Assembly: GCF_000829905.1 (NCBI RefSeq)
Contig: NZ_CDPP01000006.1
Coordinates: forward strand, 124,001-188,000
Direction: 5' to 3'
DNA length: 64,000 bases
DNA from: Beduini massiliensis
Lineage (GTDB): Bacteria > Bacillota_I > Bacilli_A > Erysipelotrichales > Coprobacillaceae
The position numbers and the translations under genes were made by a program. Shown one piece after another: positions 44,338 through 53,370 of this stretch. The notes under the pieces were generated by a model that did not search any database, was not told where the DNA came from, and was given only the letters and a program-made list of their open reading frames with translations. Each line of letters begins with the position of its first letter. Position 1 is the stretch's first letter.

Positions 44338-44671
44338 ATTATCTTCTCTCCTTTTTTAGAACTTATAATTCTCGTAATACTAATATAATTTTATTAAAAT
44401 TAACTGTGTAGTCCTGCTCATATGAAACGAACATTCTATCTTAGCAGAATATATAAAATATTTTTACTTATAAATCAAATGAGTTCTTTTTTCACATGAC
44501 AATTTGTGCAACACCTTTCCTATTTTTACCTTATCAAATCTCATCAAAACTACAATGCATTGGCAGAAACTTGCAGGTTTTGGCATTAAACTGCATTGTT
44601 TTGAACAGTTTTTTCATGTAGAATAAAATTGATATATTATTTTTATGTTTGCAAATAAGGAGGGATCAAAC
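44338..44671. promoter_or_regulatory. Promoter of the LytTR system with candidate repeat sites
   Basis: A promoter TTGTTT (44596-44601), 17 bases, TAGAAT (44619-44624) precedes the regulator gene. Direct repeats lie just upstream: TTGGCA at 44560 and 44580, and AAACTTGCA (44567-44575) with AAACTGCA (44588-44595), a period of about 21 bases. An inverted repeat ACAATGCA (44552-44559) and TGCATTGT (44592-44599) encloses them and overlaps the -35. Two helical turns is the usual LytTR spacing, so autoregulation is likely. The distal part, 44338-44540, shows nothing else. Confidence 0.6.
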
Positions 44672-45397
44672 ATGAACATTGCTATTATTGATGATTTAGC
44701 AGAATGCAGAAGTGACATTCAATCCTGCCTGCATCGTTTCTTCAAACAGCATTATGCGATGGAATCCCTCTGTACCAAAGAGTTCTCTTGCGGTGAAAAT
44801 TTCCTGTCGGCATTTAGAAAAGATGCCTATGATCTAATATTTATCGACCAATACATGCAGTCACTATCTGGAATTGATACAGCCAAAAAGATACGTGAAA
44901 TCGATCAGCTAGTAACACTGGTATTTATAACCACCAGCAAAGAACACGCCATTGACAGCTATCAAGTTAGAGCGAGCGGCTATTTATTAAAACCGTTCTC
45001 CTATGAAGCTTTTGAACATACATTGTTGTTATTGGGAATAGAAAAATTACGCAATGCTCGTTTCATATGTATTCAAAATGAAAAAATTCTTTTACGTGAA
45101 ATACTCTGGTGCGATGTATCAGGACATTATGTTCATATCCATACCCAAGAACGTGGTAATCTACGCTGTCGTACGCGTTTTGCAGAAGTAGCTGATATGC
45201 TTTTGGATTATCCACAGTTTTTGCCCTGCTATAAAGGATGCCTTGTTAATCTCGATCATGTTGAGCGGCTTGATGAACTGTGCTTCGTACTAACATCAGG
45301 TGATCGGATTCTTTTTTCTAAAAGAGAGAGGAAAAAGATAGAAAATGGCTACCATACTTATTTGTTTCAAAAAGCAAGAGAGGAGGAACTGCTATGA
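44672..45397 (+). CDS. LytTR-family response regulator, AgrA-like
   Basis: 241 residues from the ATG at 44672 (AAGGAGG 8 bases upstream). The receiver domain has NIAIIDDLAE and Asp in DLIFIDQYMQSLSGID. The C-terminal LytTR domain (about 135-235) contains LLREILWCDVSGHYVHIHT and FLPCYKGCLVNLDHV. It overlaps the GHKL kinase gene by four bases, as in Agr/quorum-type systems. Confidence 0.92.
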   Translation: MNIAIIDDLAECRSDIQSCLHRFFKQHYAMESLCTKEFSCGENFLSAFRKDAYDLIFIDQYMQSLSGIDTAKKIREIDQLVTLVFITTSKEHAIDSYQVRASGYLLKPFSYEAFEHTLLLLGIEKLRNARFICIQNEKILLREILWCDVSGHYVHIHTQERGNLRCRTRFAEVADMLLDYPQFLPCYKGCLVNLDHVERLDELCFVLTSGDRILFSKRERKKIENGYHTYLFQKAREEELL

Positions 45398-46746
45398 TGG
45401 ATACATTGATGATTGTCTTATTTCCATATCTTGACTTCATTCCCTTCGCTTTACCCCGTTATCTTATGTTTAAAGATAAATTACGTATTCCCATGAGATA
45501 CGTCCTTATTCTCATACTGTCTGTCGCGGCTCTCAACAGTATTTGTTTCTATTTTATCAATATGGGTGGATATGCAATAGCGATGCAGTGGACAACGGTT
45601 ATGCGTTACGGATTTATGTTAATCAACCTGGCGTTGTCCTTTACATTGATAAAAGAGAGCTTTCCTAAGCTAATGTTTACTTACCTGCTGATGTTTTCAT
45701 GGTCATTCTTCGTTTATGGAAACGCCAATTTTATTGAAAGTCGATTCTTTTGGAATTTCTCAAAGCAGCATCCATATCTGATATATAACTTTGTTCGTAT
45801 AATTGTCTATTTATTGACTTGTCCTTTCATGTTCCGCTTTTTTAGCCATACGATTGCGGATGCGATGAAAATTCAAGATGAGACCATGTGGCGCTGCTTT
45901 TGGAAGATTCCACTGTTTTCTTCCTTGTTTGGCATGCTGTATTGTTTCAATGATGATATTTATGCTTATGCTTCATGGCAGTTCTTAGTATCACGCTATC
46001 TCATGCTGTTAGGCACCTGCTATGTATCTTATGTCGCATTAAAAGTACTGAAGATTTCAAAGAATCGAACGCAGTTAGAAGAATCACTGAAGTATGCAGA
46101 CCAAAGCATACAAATGCAAAAGAAACAATTTGACAGTCTTGCAAAACACATGGAGGACATGCACAGAGCTCGTCACGATCTGCGCCAACATTTGACACTC
46201 GTTCAGTCTTATCTTGAAAAAGATGATAAGTATGGTTTGAAAAATTATATTGATCTATATAGAAATGAACTGCCAGCTGATGTCGTGGAGCTCTATTGCC
46301 GAAATGATGTAGTGAATGCAATCGTCTGTTACTATGCCTCTGCAGCAAGAACGCATCATATTCACTTTGATGTCAAAATAGATTATCCTGATACCTCTGC
46401 TATATCCGAAACTGACATTACTGTTTTGTTAGGAAATATGTTAGAAAATGCAGTAGATGCCTGCCAACAAGAAACAACGAATCAAGCATTCATTAAATTA
46501 AGAATAAAACGACATGGCAACTCAGAATTGCTGATCTTGGCTGATAATACTTGCAGTACTCCTGTCTTATTCAATAATGGTATCCCATTATCATCAAAGC
46601 ATAAAGATTTGGGAATAGGTACATCGTCCATGAAAGATATTGCCGAGCGTTATCATGGTACAGCACGTTTCGAATGGAAAGAAGGTATCTTTTATACTTC
46701 TGTCCTTATACAATATGAATCCAAACAAAAAACACATCCTCTATAA
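45394..46746 (+). CDS. GHKL-family sensor kinase, AgrC-like
   Basis: 450 residues. About six hydrophobic segments occupy residues 1-215, the usual membrane sensor of peptide-responsive kinases. The phospho-acceptor His lies in RARHDLRQHLTL (about residue 262), and the GHKL ATPase has NMLENAVDAC and GIGTSSMKDIAERY. The start has AGGAGG 7 bases upstream. Neither an AgrD-like signal peptide nor an AgrB-like processing gene is visible beside it, so the signal is unknown. Confidence 0.9.
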   Translation: MMDTLMIVLFPYLDFIPFALPRYLMFKDKLRIPMRYVLILILSVAALNSICFYFINMGGYAIAMQWTTVMRYGFMLINLALSFTLIKESFPKLMFTYLLMFSWSFFVYGNANFIESRFFWNFSKQHPYLIYNFVRIIVYLLTCPFMFRFFSHTIADAMKIQDETMWRCFWKIPLFSSLFGMLYCFNDDIYAYASWQFLVSRYLMLLGTCYVSYVALKVLKISKNRTQLEESLKYADQSIQMQKKQFDSLAKHMEDMHRARHDLRQHLTLVQSYLEKDDKYGLKNYIDLYRNELPADVVELYCRNDVVNAIVCYYASAARTHHIHFDVKIDYPDTSAISETDITVLLGNMLENAVDACQQETTNQAFIKLRIKRHGNSELLILADNTCSTPVLFNNGIPLSSKHKDLGIGTSSMKDIAERYHGTARFEWKEGIFYTSVLIQYESKQKTHPL

Positions 46747-46759
46747 GATGTGTTTTTTT
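46727..46759 (+). terminator. Terminator overlapping the GHKL kinase stop codon
   Basis: AAAAAACACATC and GATGTGTTTTTTT form a stem around the stop codon, with the T run completing the terminator. Confidence 0.85.
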
Positions 46760-46875
46760 AATATATTTTATTTCAAGAATTAAAAGTAAATAAAAAACTT
46801 CATTTCAACATAAAAATAATCAATGATTCGTTAATCAGTTCCGACTATATATCACAGATGATCCATAAATCATTT

Positions 46876-47814
46876 TTATTTATTTCTCTCAATAAATTCA
46901 ATGATATATTTTTGCAGTTGTTTAAGCGCTTGTTTTTCAATTGGGTAATGACTTCCATCCTTCAAAACTTTTATTGTTACCGGAACATATTTAACTTTAT
47001 TTAAAAACAATTGGCTAAGATGAAGAGGTGTCCATCTATCTTTTTCCGGTTGTGTTAACAATATGGGGCATACTGCAAATTCTTCTGCTTCTATTTCCGG
47101 TTTATATGTCATATAAGTATAAATAAATTTCATTGGCACACTGTTTCCTGCAGATGTTTGATCTGATAACATTTCTTTCAAACAATCTTTGTTATTGCAT
47201 AATGCCGTCATCTTAGAACATACAGACATTTTCATTCTAAATTTTCCCATACCTAATTTTACAGACAATCTGGCTAACGGAGTTCCCAAATATGCCCAAA
47301 AACGATTATTTGTTGTTTCGTTACGTACTTGTTGATTTCTTTGATCAAGGAATGTCATTCCAATAATTCCATGTACTTTTTTATTTTTACATGCAATATG
47401 ATAGGTCTCCATACCTCCAGCAGATAAACCATAAAGAAAAATCGGTCGGTTATCTTTCGATAACTCATAATCAATATAATCACTGCCTAATTGTACCCAG
47501 TCCTCATAGCTTACTGCAGCCTTCTGCCTTACTTTCGTCATTCCATATAATGGCATGTCTACAGCAATAATTTCATAGCCGGCTTTAGCTAATGGTCCCC
47601 CTATAATCGTACTCATTTGTCGTCCATTTGTTCCTACACCGTGAAATAAAATAATCTTTGCCTTTGCTGTTGGATTTCTAAATATATCCAAGTGCACATA
47701 ATTTTGATGCCACTGCCATAGTTCCTCTTTAGGTAGATCCTTCTCTTTTAAATGATGCTCTTTAGGAAGATAATTCATTATTTTTTCCCAATTATTTTGT
47801 TCTGAATAGTACAT
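46876..47814 (-). CDS. Alpha/beta hydrolase
   Basis: 312 residues with IILFHGVGTNGR (oxyanion region), the nucleophile elbow YGLSAGG (Ser at about residue 142), an acidic residue in TQPEKDRWTP and a C-terminal His in DGSHYPIEK. No signal peptide. GAGGTGG precedes the start. The ArsR-type regulator gene lies 76 bases upstream with a matching operator in front of each gene, so this hydrolase is the probable target of that regulator. Confidence 0.88.
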   Translation of the reverse strand: MYYSEQNNWEKIMNYLPKEHHLKEKDLPKEELWQWHQNYVHLDIFRNPTAKAKIILFHGVGTNGRQMSTIIGGPLAKAGYEIIAVDMPLYGMTKVRQKAAVSYEDWVQLGSDYIDYELSKDNRPIFLYGLSAGGMETYHIACKNKKVHGIIGMTFLDQRNQQVRNETTNNRFWAYLGTPLARLSVKLGMGKFRMKMSVCSKMTALCNNKDCLKEMLSDQTSAGNSVPMKFIYTYMTYKPEIEAEEFAVCPILLTQPEKDRWTPLHLSQLFLNKVKYVPVTIKVLKDGSHYPIEKQALKQLQKYIIEFIERNK

Positions 47815-47829
47815 GTTGCCACCTCGTTA

Positions 47830-47847
47830 TTATAAGTTTAAACATAT
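47830..47847 (-). promoter_or_regulatory. Candidate ArsR operator in front of the hydrolase
   Basis: TTATAAGTTTAAACATAT matches 17 of 18 bases of the site at 48227-48244 in front of the regulator gene, in the same orientation. It lies 16 bases upstream of the hydrolase start. Confidence 0.65.
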
Positions 47848-47890
47848 AAACATTTAATTTGTAAAATTACATCTCTTAGAAGAGATGCAA

Positions 47891-48205
47891 TCACATTACT
47901 TGTTCTATATCTGTTTCAATAGATCGTGTTAATTCTTTTAGAAGCTCTAATGCTGGTTTTAGATTTAAACGATAATATCGTTCTTTTCCCTCTTGGCGTA
48001 CAGTAACTAAATCAGCGTCCAATAAAAGTTTGAGATGATGAGATACAGCCGGACGGGAAAGTGATAGTTTTTCCGTTAAAGATGAGACACTTAATTCTTT
48101 ATTCTCAAATAGCAGTTGAGTAATTTCTTGTCTTCTTTCATCTTGTAACATTGAAAAGATAGGAACACACTTTTTCATATAAAGCATTGTTCTTTGACTC
48201 ATATA
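47891..48205 (-). CDS. ArsR-family winged-helix repressor
   Basis: 104 residues from the ATG at 48205 (AAAGGGG 5 bases upstream). The winged helix shows LFENKELSVSSLTEKLSLSR, PAVSHHLKLLLDADLV as recognition helix, and wing EGKERYYRLN. A Cys in MKKCVPIFSML is present, but no metal-binding ELCVCDL-type motif, so it may sense an organic ligand. It precedes the hydrolase gene. Confidence 0.9.
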   Translation of the reverse strand, partial: YMSQRTMLYMKKCVPIFSMLQDERRQEITQLLFENKELSVSSLTEKLSLSRPAVSHHLKLLLDADLVTVRQEGKERYYRLNLKPALELLKELTRSIETDIEQVM

Positions 48206-48226
48206 TTCCCCTTTCATATATAACGT

Positions 48227-48244
48227 TTATATGTTTAAACATAT
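48227..48244 (-). promoter_or_regulatory. Candidate ArsR operator in front of its own gene
   Basis: It contains the perfect 16-base palindrome ATATGTTTAAACATAT (48229-48244), 23 bases upstream of the regulator start, and is repeated with one change at 47830-47847. Confidence 0.7.
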
Positions 48245-48343
48245 GTTATCATTAAACTTTTATAATTACAATACCTATACAAGTTTTATTCAAAATAAGT
48301 CTTTTCAACAGCAACATTCATGTCTATTTTAATCTCTTTGAAA

Positions 48344-48371
48344 CAAAAAAGTCCCATAAAAATGGGACTTT
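48344..48371 (-). terminator. Terminator of the rplM-rpsI operon
   Basis: AAAGTCCCAT (48348-48357) pairs with ATGGGACTTT (48362-48371) around AAAA. The minus strand continues into a T run. It follows the rpsI stop by about 44 bases. Confidence 0.88.
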
Positions 48372-48414
48372 CCAAGATTTGCAGTTCTTTATATTTGTAT
48401 TTAACCTGATGATA

Positions 48415-48810
48415 CTATCTCTTAGAGAATTGAGGAGCACGTCTAGCTGCTTTAAGTCCGTATTTCTTACGTTCTTTAGCACGGGCATCACGAGTTAAGA
48501 ATCCAGCTGCTTTTAATGCAGGTCTGTAATCAGAACCAGCTTCCAATAAAGCTCTTGCAACACCATGACGGATAGCACCAGCTTGGCCAGTGTATCCCCC
48601 ACCATATACATTAACAATTACGTCGAATTTATCTTTAGTAGCTGTTAATTCTAATGGTTGGTTGATTACCATTGTTAAGACGTCAGAATTGTTTAAATAT
48701 TCTTTAGCGCCTCTTCCGTTGATTGTGAAGTTCCCTGTACCCGGTCTTAAAATGACACGAGCTACAGATGATTTTCTTCTTCCAGTTCCTCTATATTGTA
48801 CGATTGCCAT
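48415..48810 (-). CDS. rpsI: Ribosomal protein S9
   Basis: 131 residues with [20 protein letters not shown] at the start and the universal C-terminus ending FSKR that reaches the P site of the small subunit. It follows rplM by 14 bases, the conserved rplM-rpsI operon. A terminator follows. Confidence 0.97.
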   Translation of the reverse strand: MAIVQYRGTGRRKSSVARVILRPGTGNFTINGRGAKEYLNNSDVLTMVINQPLELTATKDKFDVIVNVYGGGYTGQAGAIRHGVARALLEAGSDYRPALKAAGFLTRDARAKERKKYGLKAARRAPQFSKR

Positions 48811-48824
48811 AGTCTTCCTCCTTC

Positions 48825-49262
48825 TTATCCTTTAATTTTCAATTCTTCAGGTTTTTGAGCTGCATGTGGATGAGTATTACCTGTATAAACAAATAATTTC
48901 ATACCTTGTTGTCTACCTAATGTATTATGTGGCAACATCCCTTTAACAGCTGCTTCCACGAATCCAGTAGGGTTTTTAGTTTGGAAAGTTCTGGCAGTTT
49001 TAACTTTTAAACCACCTAACCATCCTGAGTGACTGTAATATTTTACTTTATCTAATTTCTTACCAGTCATTACTACTTTTTCAGCATTAATAATAATTAC
49101 ATAATCACCTGTATCCACATGTGGTGTATAAGTTGGTTTGTGTTTTCCTCTTAATACTGTTGCTACTTCAGAAGCTAAACGTCCTAAAGTAAGTCCTTCA
49201 GCGTCAACTACGAACCATTTACGTTCAATTGTTGATTCCTTCGCCATTGTTGTTTGTCGCAT
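48825..49262 (-). CDS. rplM: Ribosomal protein L13
   Basis: 145 residues with [20 protein letters not shown] and [20 protein letters not shown]. The start at 49262 has AGGAGG 8 bases upstream; a five-residue longer N-terminus (MRQTT) is common in Bacillota. It is preceded by an L13-type leader and promoter, independent of the ecf-truA operon. Confidence 0.97.
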   Translation of the reverse strand: MRQTTMAKESTIERKWFVVDAEGLTLGRLASEVATVLRGKHKPTYTPHVDTGDYVIIINAEKVVMTGKKLDKVKYYSHSGWLGGLKVKTARTFQTKNPTGFVEAAVKGMLPHNTLGRQQGMKLFVYTGNTHPHAAQKPEELKIKG

Positions 49263-49310
49263 TGTAAATTCCTCCTGTAGTTTCCGGGGCTACTAGGCAT
49301 AACAGTGCCA
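49263..49310 (-). ncRNA. L13-type leader RNA upstream of rplM
   Basis: On the minus strand GGCA-CTGTTA-TGCC (49297-49309) and GTAG-CCCCGGAAA-CTAC (49277-49293) form two short hairpins, the second directly abutting the AGGAGG ribosome site. The arrangement resembles the L13 leader family, where the ribosomal protein is thought to control its own operon. The structure is read by eye. Confidence 0.65.
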
Positions 49311-49316
49311 GTATTC

Positions 49317-49345
49317 ATTATACTTTTTCGTATTTTGAATGTCAA
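49317..49345 (-). promoter_or_regulatory. rplM-rpsI promoter
   Basis: On the minus strand -35 TTGACA (49340-49345), 17-base spacer and -10 TATAAT (49317-49322): a full consensus sigma-A promoter placing the start near 49310, at the beginning of the leader. Confidence 0.88.
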
Positions 49346-49517
49346 TAGATTAAAATAAAATATTTTATCTATTTAACTATTAAAAAGCCACTCTGTCATT
49401 CTTTATGAACCCATTAGTAGACTTCTTCTTTTAGGGATAGAAAAAATAATTAGTTATCATTTAATCCCGATAATGTCACATCATTATTTAAGGTAGTAAT
49501 ATTTTTGATTGCCCATA

Positions 49518-50078
49518 CTATTTTGTTAAATAAGTATCTCTTGATAAGGAATAATGCAAAACATCATGACTGCATTCCTGCCAAAAGATTCCGTTCATTG
49601 TTTTTCCGATCAACTGCATTCCATTCTTTTCAAGTACACGACAGCTTGCCTGATTTTCACTCATGCAATCTGCCGTTAGCCTTTGATACCCCACCGTAAC
49701 AAACAAATGATTTAAAACGGTAGAGATAGCTTCACTCATATATCCGTTATTCCAATGATGAGGAGAAAGAGCGTAACCGATCTCGGCAGAAGCATGATCA
49801 TCATTGACATCAAAGAGGCGGATCAGACCGATCCATTCGTTTCCCTCTTTTAAAGTAACAGCCCAGTTATATGTCTTAGAGCGATAGGCTTTAATCATCT
49901 GTGTCATCATCTTTTTTGTTTCAAAAATATCTTGATGATAAGGAATCAGAAAATAGCGTCTTACCTTATTATTACTGGTGATATATTCATGAAAAGCAAA
50001 TGTGTCCTCCAAAGAAAAAGGACGCAGGCAGAGACGATCCGATATTAATTCGATCGTTCCTGTATGATTAAGCGCCAT
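49518..50078 (-). CDS. GNAT acetyltransferase, RimJ/RimL-like
   Basis: 186 residues from the ATG at 50078 (GAGGA 8 bases upstream; a longer frame from 50093 overlaps truA further). It has SDRLCLRPFSLEDTFAFHEY, EIGYALSPHHWNNGYMSEAI as acetyl-CoA region and TADCMSENQASCRVLEKNGM. RimJ-type enzymes acetylate protein N-termini or antibiotics; the substrate is unknown. It is the last gene after truA and overlaps it by 11 bases. Confidence 0.88.
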   Translation of the reverse strand: MALNHTGTIELISDRLCLRPFSLEDTFAFHEYITSNNKVRRYFLIPYHQDIFETKKMMTQMIKAYRSKTYNWAVTLKEGNEWIGLIRLFDVNDDHASAEIGYALSPHHWNNGYMSEAISTVLNHLFVTVGYQRLTADCMSENQASCRVLEKNGMQLIGKTMNGIFWQECSHDVLHYSLSRDTYLTK

Positions 50079-50817
50079 TTTCATCTTCCTCATAATTTAC
50101 TTGACATAAATATAGCCCTTGTGGCTTTGCTTTAAATAAAATATGTTTTTCGCCGCAGCTTTCCAATCGCTTTTTAGCTTCTTCTACGGTAAAACGATGA
50201 GCTCCAATCTGAATTAAAGCCCCTACTAAATGACGCACCATATAGCGTCTAAAGCCATTTCCACTGACAATAAATTCTACAATGCCTTCTTTCTCTGTCA
50301 CATCAAACTGATAAATCGTACGTACGGTTGTTCCGTGTTGATCACTGACACAATATGAGGCAAAATCATGCTCACCTACAAAAATTTTTGCGGCGTCATT
50401 CATTAGTCCTACATCTAAAGGACGATTATACTGATAGATATAATGAGTATCAAAAACAGAATATTCATTTGTATTTAGATAATAGCGATACTCTTTCCCC
50501 ACTGCACTATAGCGAGAATGAAACTCTTGACTTACTTGATGGGCTTCATGGATATAGATATCATTTGGTAAAAAATGATTCAGTGCCATCTTCCATCTCT
50601 CATCGGGCAATTCTTTTTCTGAATCAAAATGGAAGACTTGCTTTCTGGCATGAACTTTTGCGTCGGTTCTTCCCGAAGCATGGATAATAATGTTTTCCCG
50701 GGTAATATTATGAAGAGCTTTCTGAATTTCTCCTTGAATTGTCCTTTGTTTATCCTGAACCTGAAATCCATAGAATTTCGATCCGTCGTAACTGACTATA
50801 CATTTAATTCTCGGCAT
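50068..50817 (-). CDS. truA: tRNA pseudouridine synthase A
   Basis: 249 residues with the catalytic Asp in ASGRTDAKVHA (about residue 52), VSYDGSKFYGFQVQDKQRTI at the start and GNGFRRYMVRHLVGALIQIG near the end. It modifies uridines 38-40 of the tRNA anticodon arm. It starts 1 base after ecfT in the conserved ecfA1-ecfA2-ecfT-truA order. Confidence 0.95.
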   Translation of the reverse strand: MPRIKCIVSYDGSKFYGFQVQDKQRTIQGEIQKALHNITRENIIIHASGRTDAKVHARKQVFHFDSEKELPDERWKMALNHFLPNDIYIHEAHQVSQEFHSRYSAVGKEYRYYLNTNEYSVFDTHYIYQYNRPLDVGLMNDAAKIFVGEHDFASYCVSDQHGTTVRTIYQFDVTEKEGIVEFIVSGNGFRRYMVRHLVGALIQIGAHRFTVEEAKKRLESCGEKHILFKAKPQGLYLCQVNYEEDENGA

Positions 50818-50818
50818 C

Positions 50819-51616
50819 TTAGATCACGCTCATTACAATGATTCCAACACACATCACTACTGTTGTCAATAAACTTAATGTATCGCTCATACGCCATTTT
50901 AATACTTTATATTTTGTTCGTTTGCCGTCTGGATTATAACCTCGGCTTTCCATTGCATTGGCTAAGTCTTCGGCTCGCTGAAATGCGGAAATAAATAAAG
51001 GAACAATCAATGAAACAATAGCTTTTACTTTATCTTTTAATGAACCTTCTTTGAAATCAACCCCTCGGCTTGCCTGTGCTTTCATGATTCTTTCTGTTTC
51101 TTCTAATAAGGTTGGAATAAAACGCAAAGCAATTGAAATCATCATAGATACTTCGTGTGCCGGAAATCCGATTTTTCTTAGTGGATTAAAGAGATGCTCT
51201 AATCCTAAAGTAAGATCCAACGGTTTTGTCGTTGCAGTCAAAACAGTCGTTAAAGCAACGATTAATACTAAACGAATCAGAATATAGGCGGTTTGAATTA
51301 AACCTCCTGAATAGATTGCTAGGGGGCCTATACTGAATAATACAGTTCCTTTTTGTATCATAAATACATTTAAAATCATTAAAAAGGACATCATAAAGAT
51401 CATTGGTTTTAATGATTTAAGGATATACGTAATTTTAATTTTTGATAATACGACTACCAAACAAACAAATAATCCAATAATCCCGTATCCGATAAATCCT
51501 GCATCAAAGAAAACACTAATCAGTAAGAATAATAGGCTGACAATCTTCATGCGGGGATCTAGGCGATGAATAAACGAATCAAACGGTAAATATTTTCCTA
51601 ACGTCATGTTTCCCAT
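50819..51616 (-). CDS. ecfT: ECF transporter T component
   Basis: 265 residues, about five membrane segments plus a cytoplasmic loop with SRGVDFKEGSL and ANAMESRGYNPDGKRTKY; the ARG/SRG motifs in these loops contact the two ATPases. It is shared by many vitamin-specific S components. AGGAGG lies 7 bases before the start. It directly follows ecfA2. Confidence 0.94.
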   Translation of the reverse strand: MGNMTLGKYLPFDSFIHRLDPRMKIVSLLFLLISVFFDAGFIGYGIIGLFVCLVVVLSKIKITYILKSLKPMIFMMSFLMILNVFMIQKGTVLFSIGPLAIYSGGLIQTAYILIRLVLIVALTTVLTATTKPLDLTLGLEHLFNPLRKIGFPAHEVSMMISIALRFIPTLLEETERIMKAQASRGVDFKEGSLKDKVKAIVSLIVPLFISAFQRAEDLANAMESRGYNPDGKRTKYKVLKWRMSDTLSLLTTVVMCVGIIVMSVI

Positions 51617-52459
51617 TTATTTACCTCCTATCGCTTTAATCAAAGTATCTAAATCTTTTATAGATGGATCAATATGAAATCCATTTTTATTTAATTCATG
51701 AATAAAATGTGTCATAATCGGTAAATCAATACTTAATGTTTCCAAATACTCCGGATCTTTAAAGATTTCCTCTACTGTTCCTGTTTTGATAATTTCTCCC
51801 TTATTCATGACAACCGCATGATCACAATAGTTCAGAACTTGATTCATATCATGTGTAACAATAATGACTGTTTTCCCTTGATCATTTAACGCTTTAAACA
51901 GTTCCATCATTTCTTTAGCACCTTGAGGATCTAAACCGGCAGTAGGTTCATCTAACACAAGAATATCGGGTTCCATTACTAAAATCCCTGCAATCGCAAT
52001 GCGGCGTTTCTGTCCGCCAGAAAGATCAAAAGGAGACTTTTCTAAATAACTTTCATCCATTTTGACCATGGCTAAAGCTTCTTTAGCTTTTTGCTTAGCC
52101 GTTTCTTCATCTACGCCAAAGTTTTTAGGACCAAAAATAATATCTTTTTCTACACTGTCCTCAAACAACTGATATTCCGGGAATTGGAACACTAGTCCCG
52201 CCATCTGACGCAATGGACGCAATACTTTAGGTAAGTTATTGGCATCTACCACAAAATCATTAACAGTGACGATTCCCGAAGTAGGTAAAATTAATCCATT
52301 GATATGCTGTATCAAAGTAGATTTTCCGCTTCCGGTATGCCCGATGATTGCCGTAAACGATCCTTTTTCAATCGCTAAATCAACATCCTTTAAAGCTATA
52401 TATTGAAAAGGAGTATTCTTTGAATATGTATGGCTTACTTGTTCAAATTTAATAGACAT
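51617..52459 (-). CDS. ecfA2: ECF transporter ATPase A2
   Basis: 280 residues with Walker A GHTGSGKST, signature LSGGQKRR and Walker B ILVLDEPTAGLDPQG. The C-terminal extension after residue 230 is typical of EcfA2. It overlaps ecfA1 by 25 bases and abuts ecfT. Confidence 0.94.
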   Translation of the reverse strand: MSIKFEQVSHTYSKNTPFQYIALKDVDLAIEKGSFTAIIGHTGSGKSTLIQHINGLILPTSGIVTVNDFVVDANNLPKVLRPLRQMAGLVFQFPEYQLFEDSVEKDIIFGPKNFGVDEETAKQKAKEALAMVKMDESYLEKSPFDLSGGQKRRIAIAGILVMEPDILVLDEPTAGLDPQGAKEMMELFKALNDQGKTVIIVTHDMNQVLNYCDHAVVMNKGEIIKTGTVEEIFKDPEYLETLSIDLPIMTHFIHELNKNGFHIDPSIKDLDTLIKAIGGK

Positions 52460-53265
52460 AACTTCTCAATCAACTCCTTTTCTTTAAGATTCTTTCCTAC
52501 TTCAATGCCGTTTTCAGCAAGCTTTTTTGATACTTTATAAGCAAACGGAACATCAAGTTCCAAGGAATACATTAATGCTTCATCTGTTAATATGTCTTCC
52601 GGTGTTCCGTCTTTCACTACTTTTCCGTTGTTTAAGACAACCACACGGTCGGCATTGACGGCCTCTTCGATATCATGGCTGATAGAAATGACAGTCATGT
52701 TCGTTTCTTCGTTCAATTCTTTTACCAGTGCATTAATTTCTCGGCGTCCTTTTGGATCTAACATACTGGTCGCTTCATCCAAAATAATAATGTCCGGAGA
52801 CATGGCTAAAATACCGGCTATTGCCACGCGCTGCTTCTGTCCGCCCGATAATTTTGTCGGCTCATGGTCAAGGAAATCAATCATATCTACTTTTTTGGCA
52901 TACTTATTAATAATCCCATCCATTTCTGTTTGTGGGACACAGCGATTTTCTAAACCAAAGGCAATATCATCGCGAACAGTAGCACCGATAAATTGATTAT
53001 CCGGATTTTGAAAAACGATTCCTACTCTTTCCCTGACTTTATATACATTCTCATCATTTAACTCAATACCATCAACAACGATCTTACCGCTTTTTGCTTC
53101 CAACAGTCCAATGATCAATTTCGCGATTGTACTCTTACCGCTCCCGTTATGACCTAAAATGACTGTATAGCTTCCGTTTTCTACATCAAAAGAAACATCA
53201 TCGATCGTATTTAAGTTTTCATCATATTCAAAAAACAAGTTTTTAATCTCGATACTTTTGGTCAT
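52435..53265 (-). CDS. ecfA1: ECF transporter ATPase A1
   Basis: 276 residues with Walker A GHNGSGKST, signature LSGGQKQR and Walker B IIILDEATSMLDPKG. It is the first gene of the ecf-truA operon, with its own promoter upstream. With EcfA2 and EcfT it forms the energising module for vitamin uptake. Confidence 0.94.
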   Translation of the reverse strand: MTKSIEIKNLFFEYDENLNTIDDVSFDVENGSYTVILGHNGSGKSTIAKLIIGLLEAKSGKIVVDGIELNDENVYKVRERVGIVFQNPDNQFIGATVRDDIAFGLENRCVPQTEMDGIINKYAKKVDMIDFLDHEPTKLSGGQKQRVAIAGILAMSPDIIILDEATSMLDPKGRREINALVKELNEETNMTVISISHDIEEAVNADRVVVLNNGKVVKDGTPEDILTDEALMYSLELDVPFAYKVSKKLAENGIEVGKNLKEKELIEKLCLLNLNK

Positions 53266-53306
53266 AGTTCCTCCTTATTTTTCTATTTGAAAAATACACT
53301 GTATTT

Positions 53307-53335
53307 ATTGTAGTGTTAATCAAGACATCTGTCAA
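53307..53335 (-). promoter_or_regulatory. Promoter of the ecfA1-ecfA2-ecfT-truA operon
   Basis: On the minus strand -35 TTGACA (53330-53335), 17-base spacer, -10 TACAAT (53307-53312). It lies between the rplQ terminator and ecfA1 and shows that the ecf genes have their own start. Confidence 0.8.
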
Positions 53336-53340
53336 GACAT

Positions 53341-53365
53341 TAAAAAAAGGAGGTCTACCCTCCTT
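53341..53365 (-). terminator. Terminator of the ribosomal protein super-operon
   Basis: On the minus strand AAGGAGG and CCTCCTT pair around a short loop, followed by T7. It starts a few bases after the rplQ stop at 53371. Confidence 0.85.
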
Positions 53366-53370
53366 GATTG

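Noticed and set aside
52592-52996. Plus-strand 134-residue frame inside ecfA1
   Set aside because: Antisense shadow; ecfA1 motifs are complete on the other strand.
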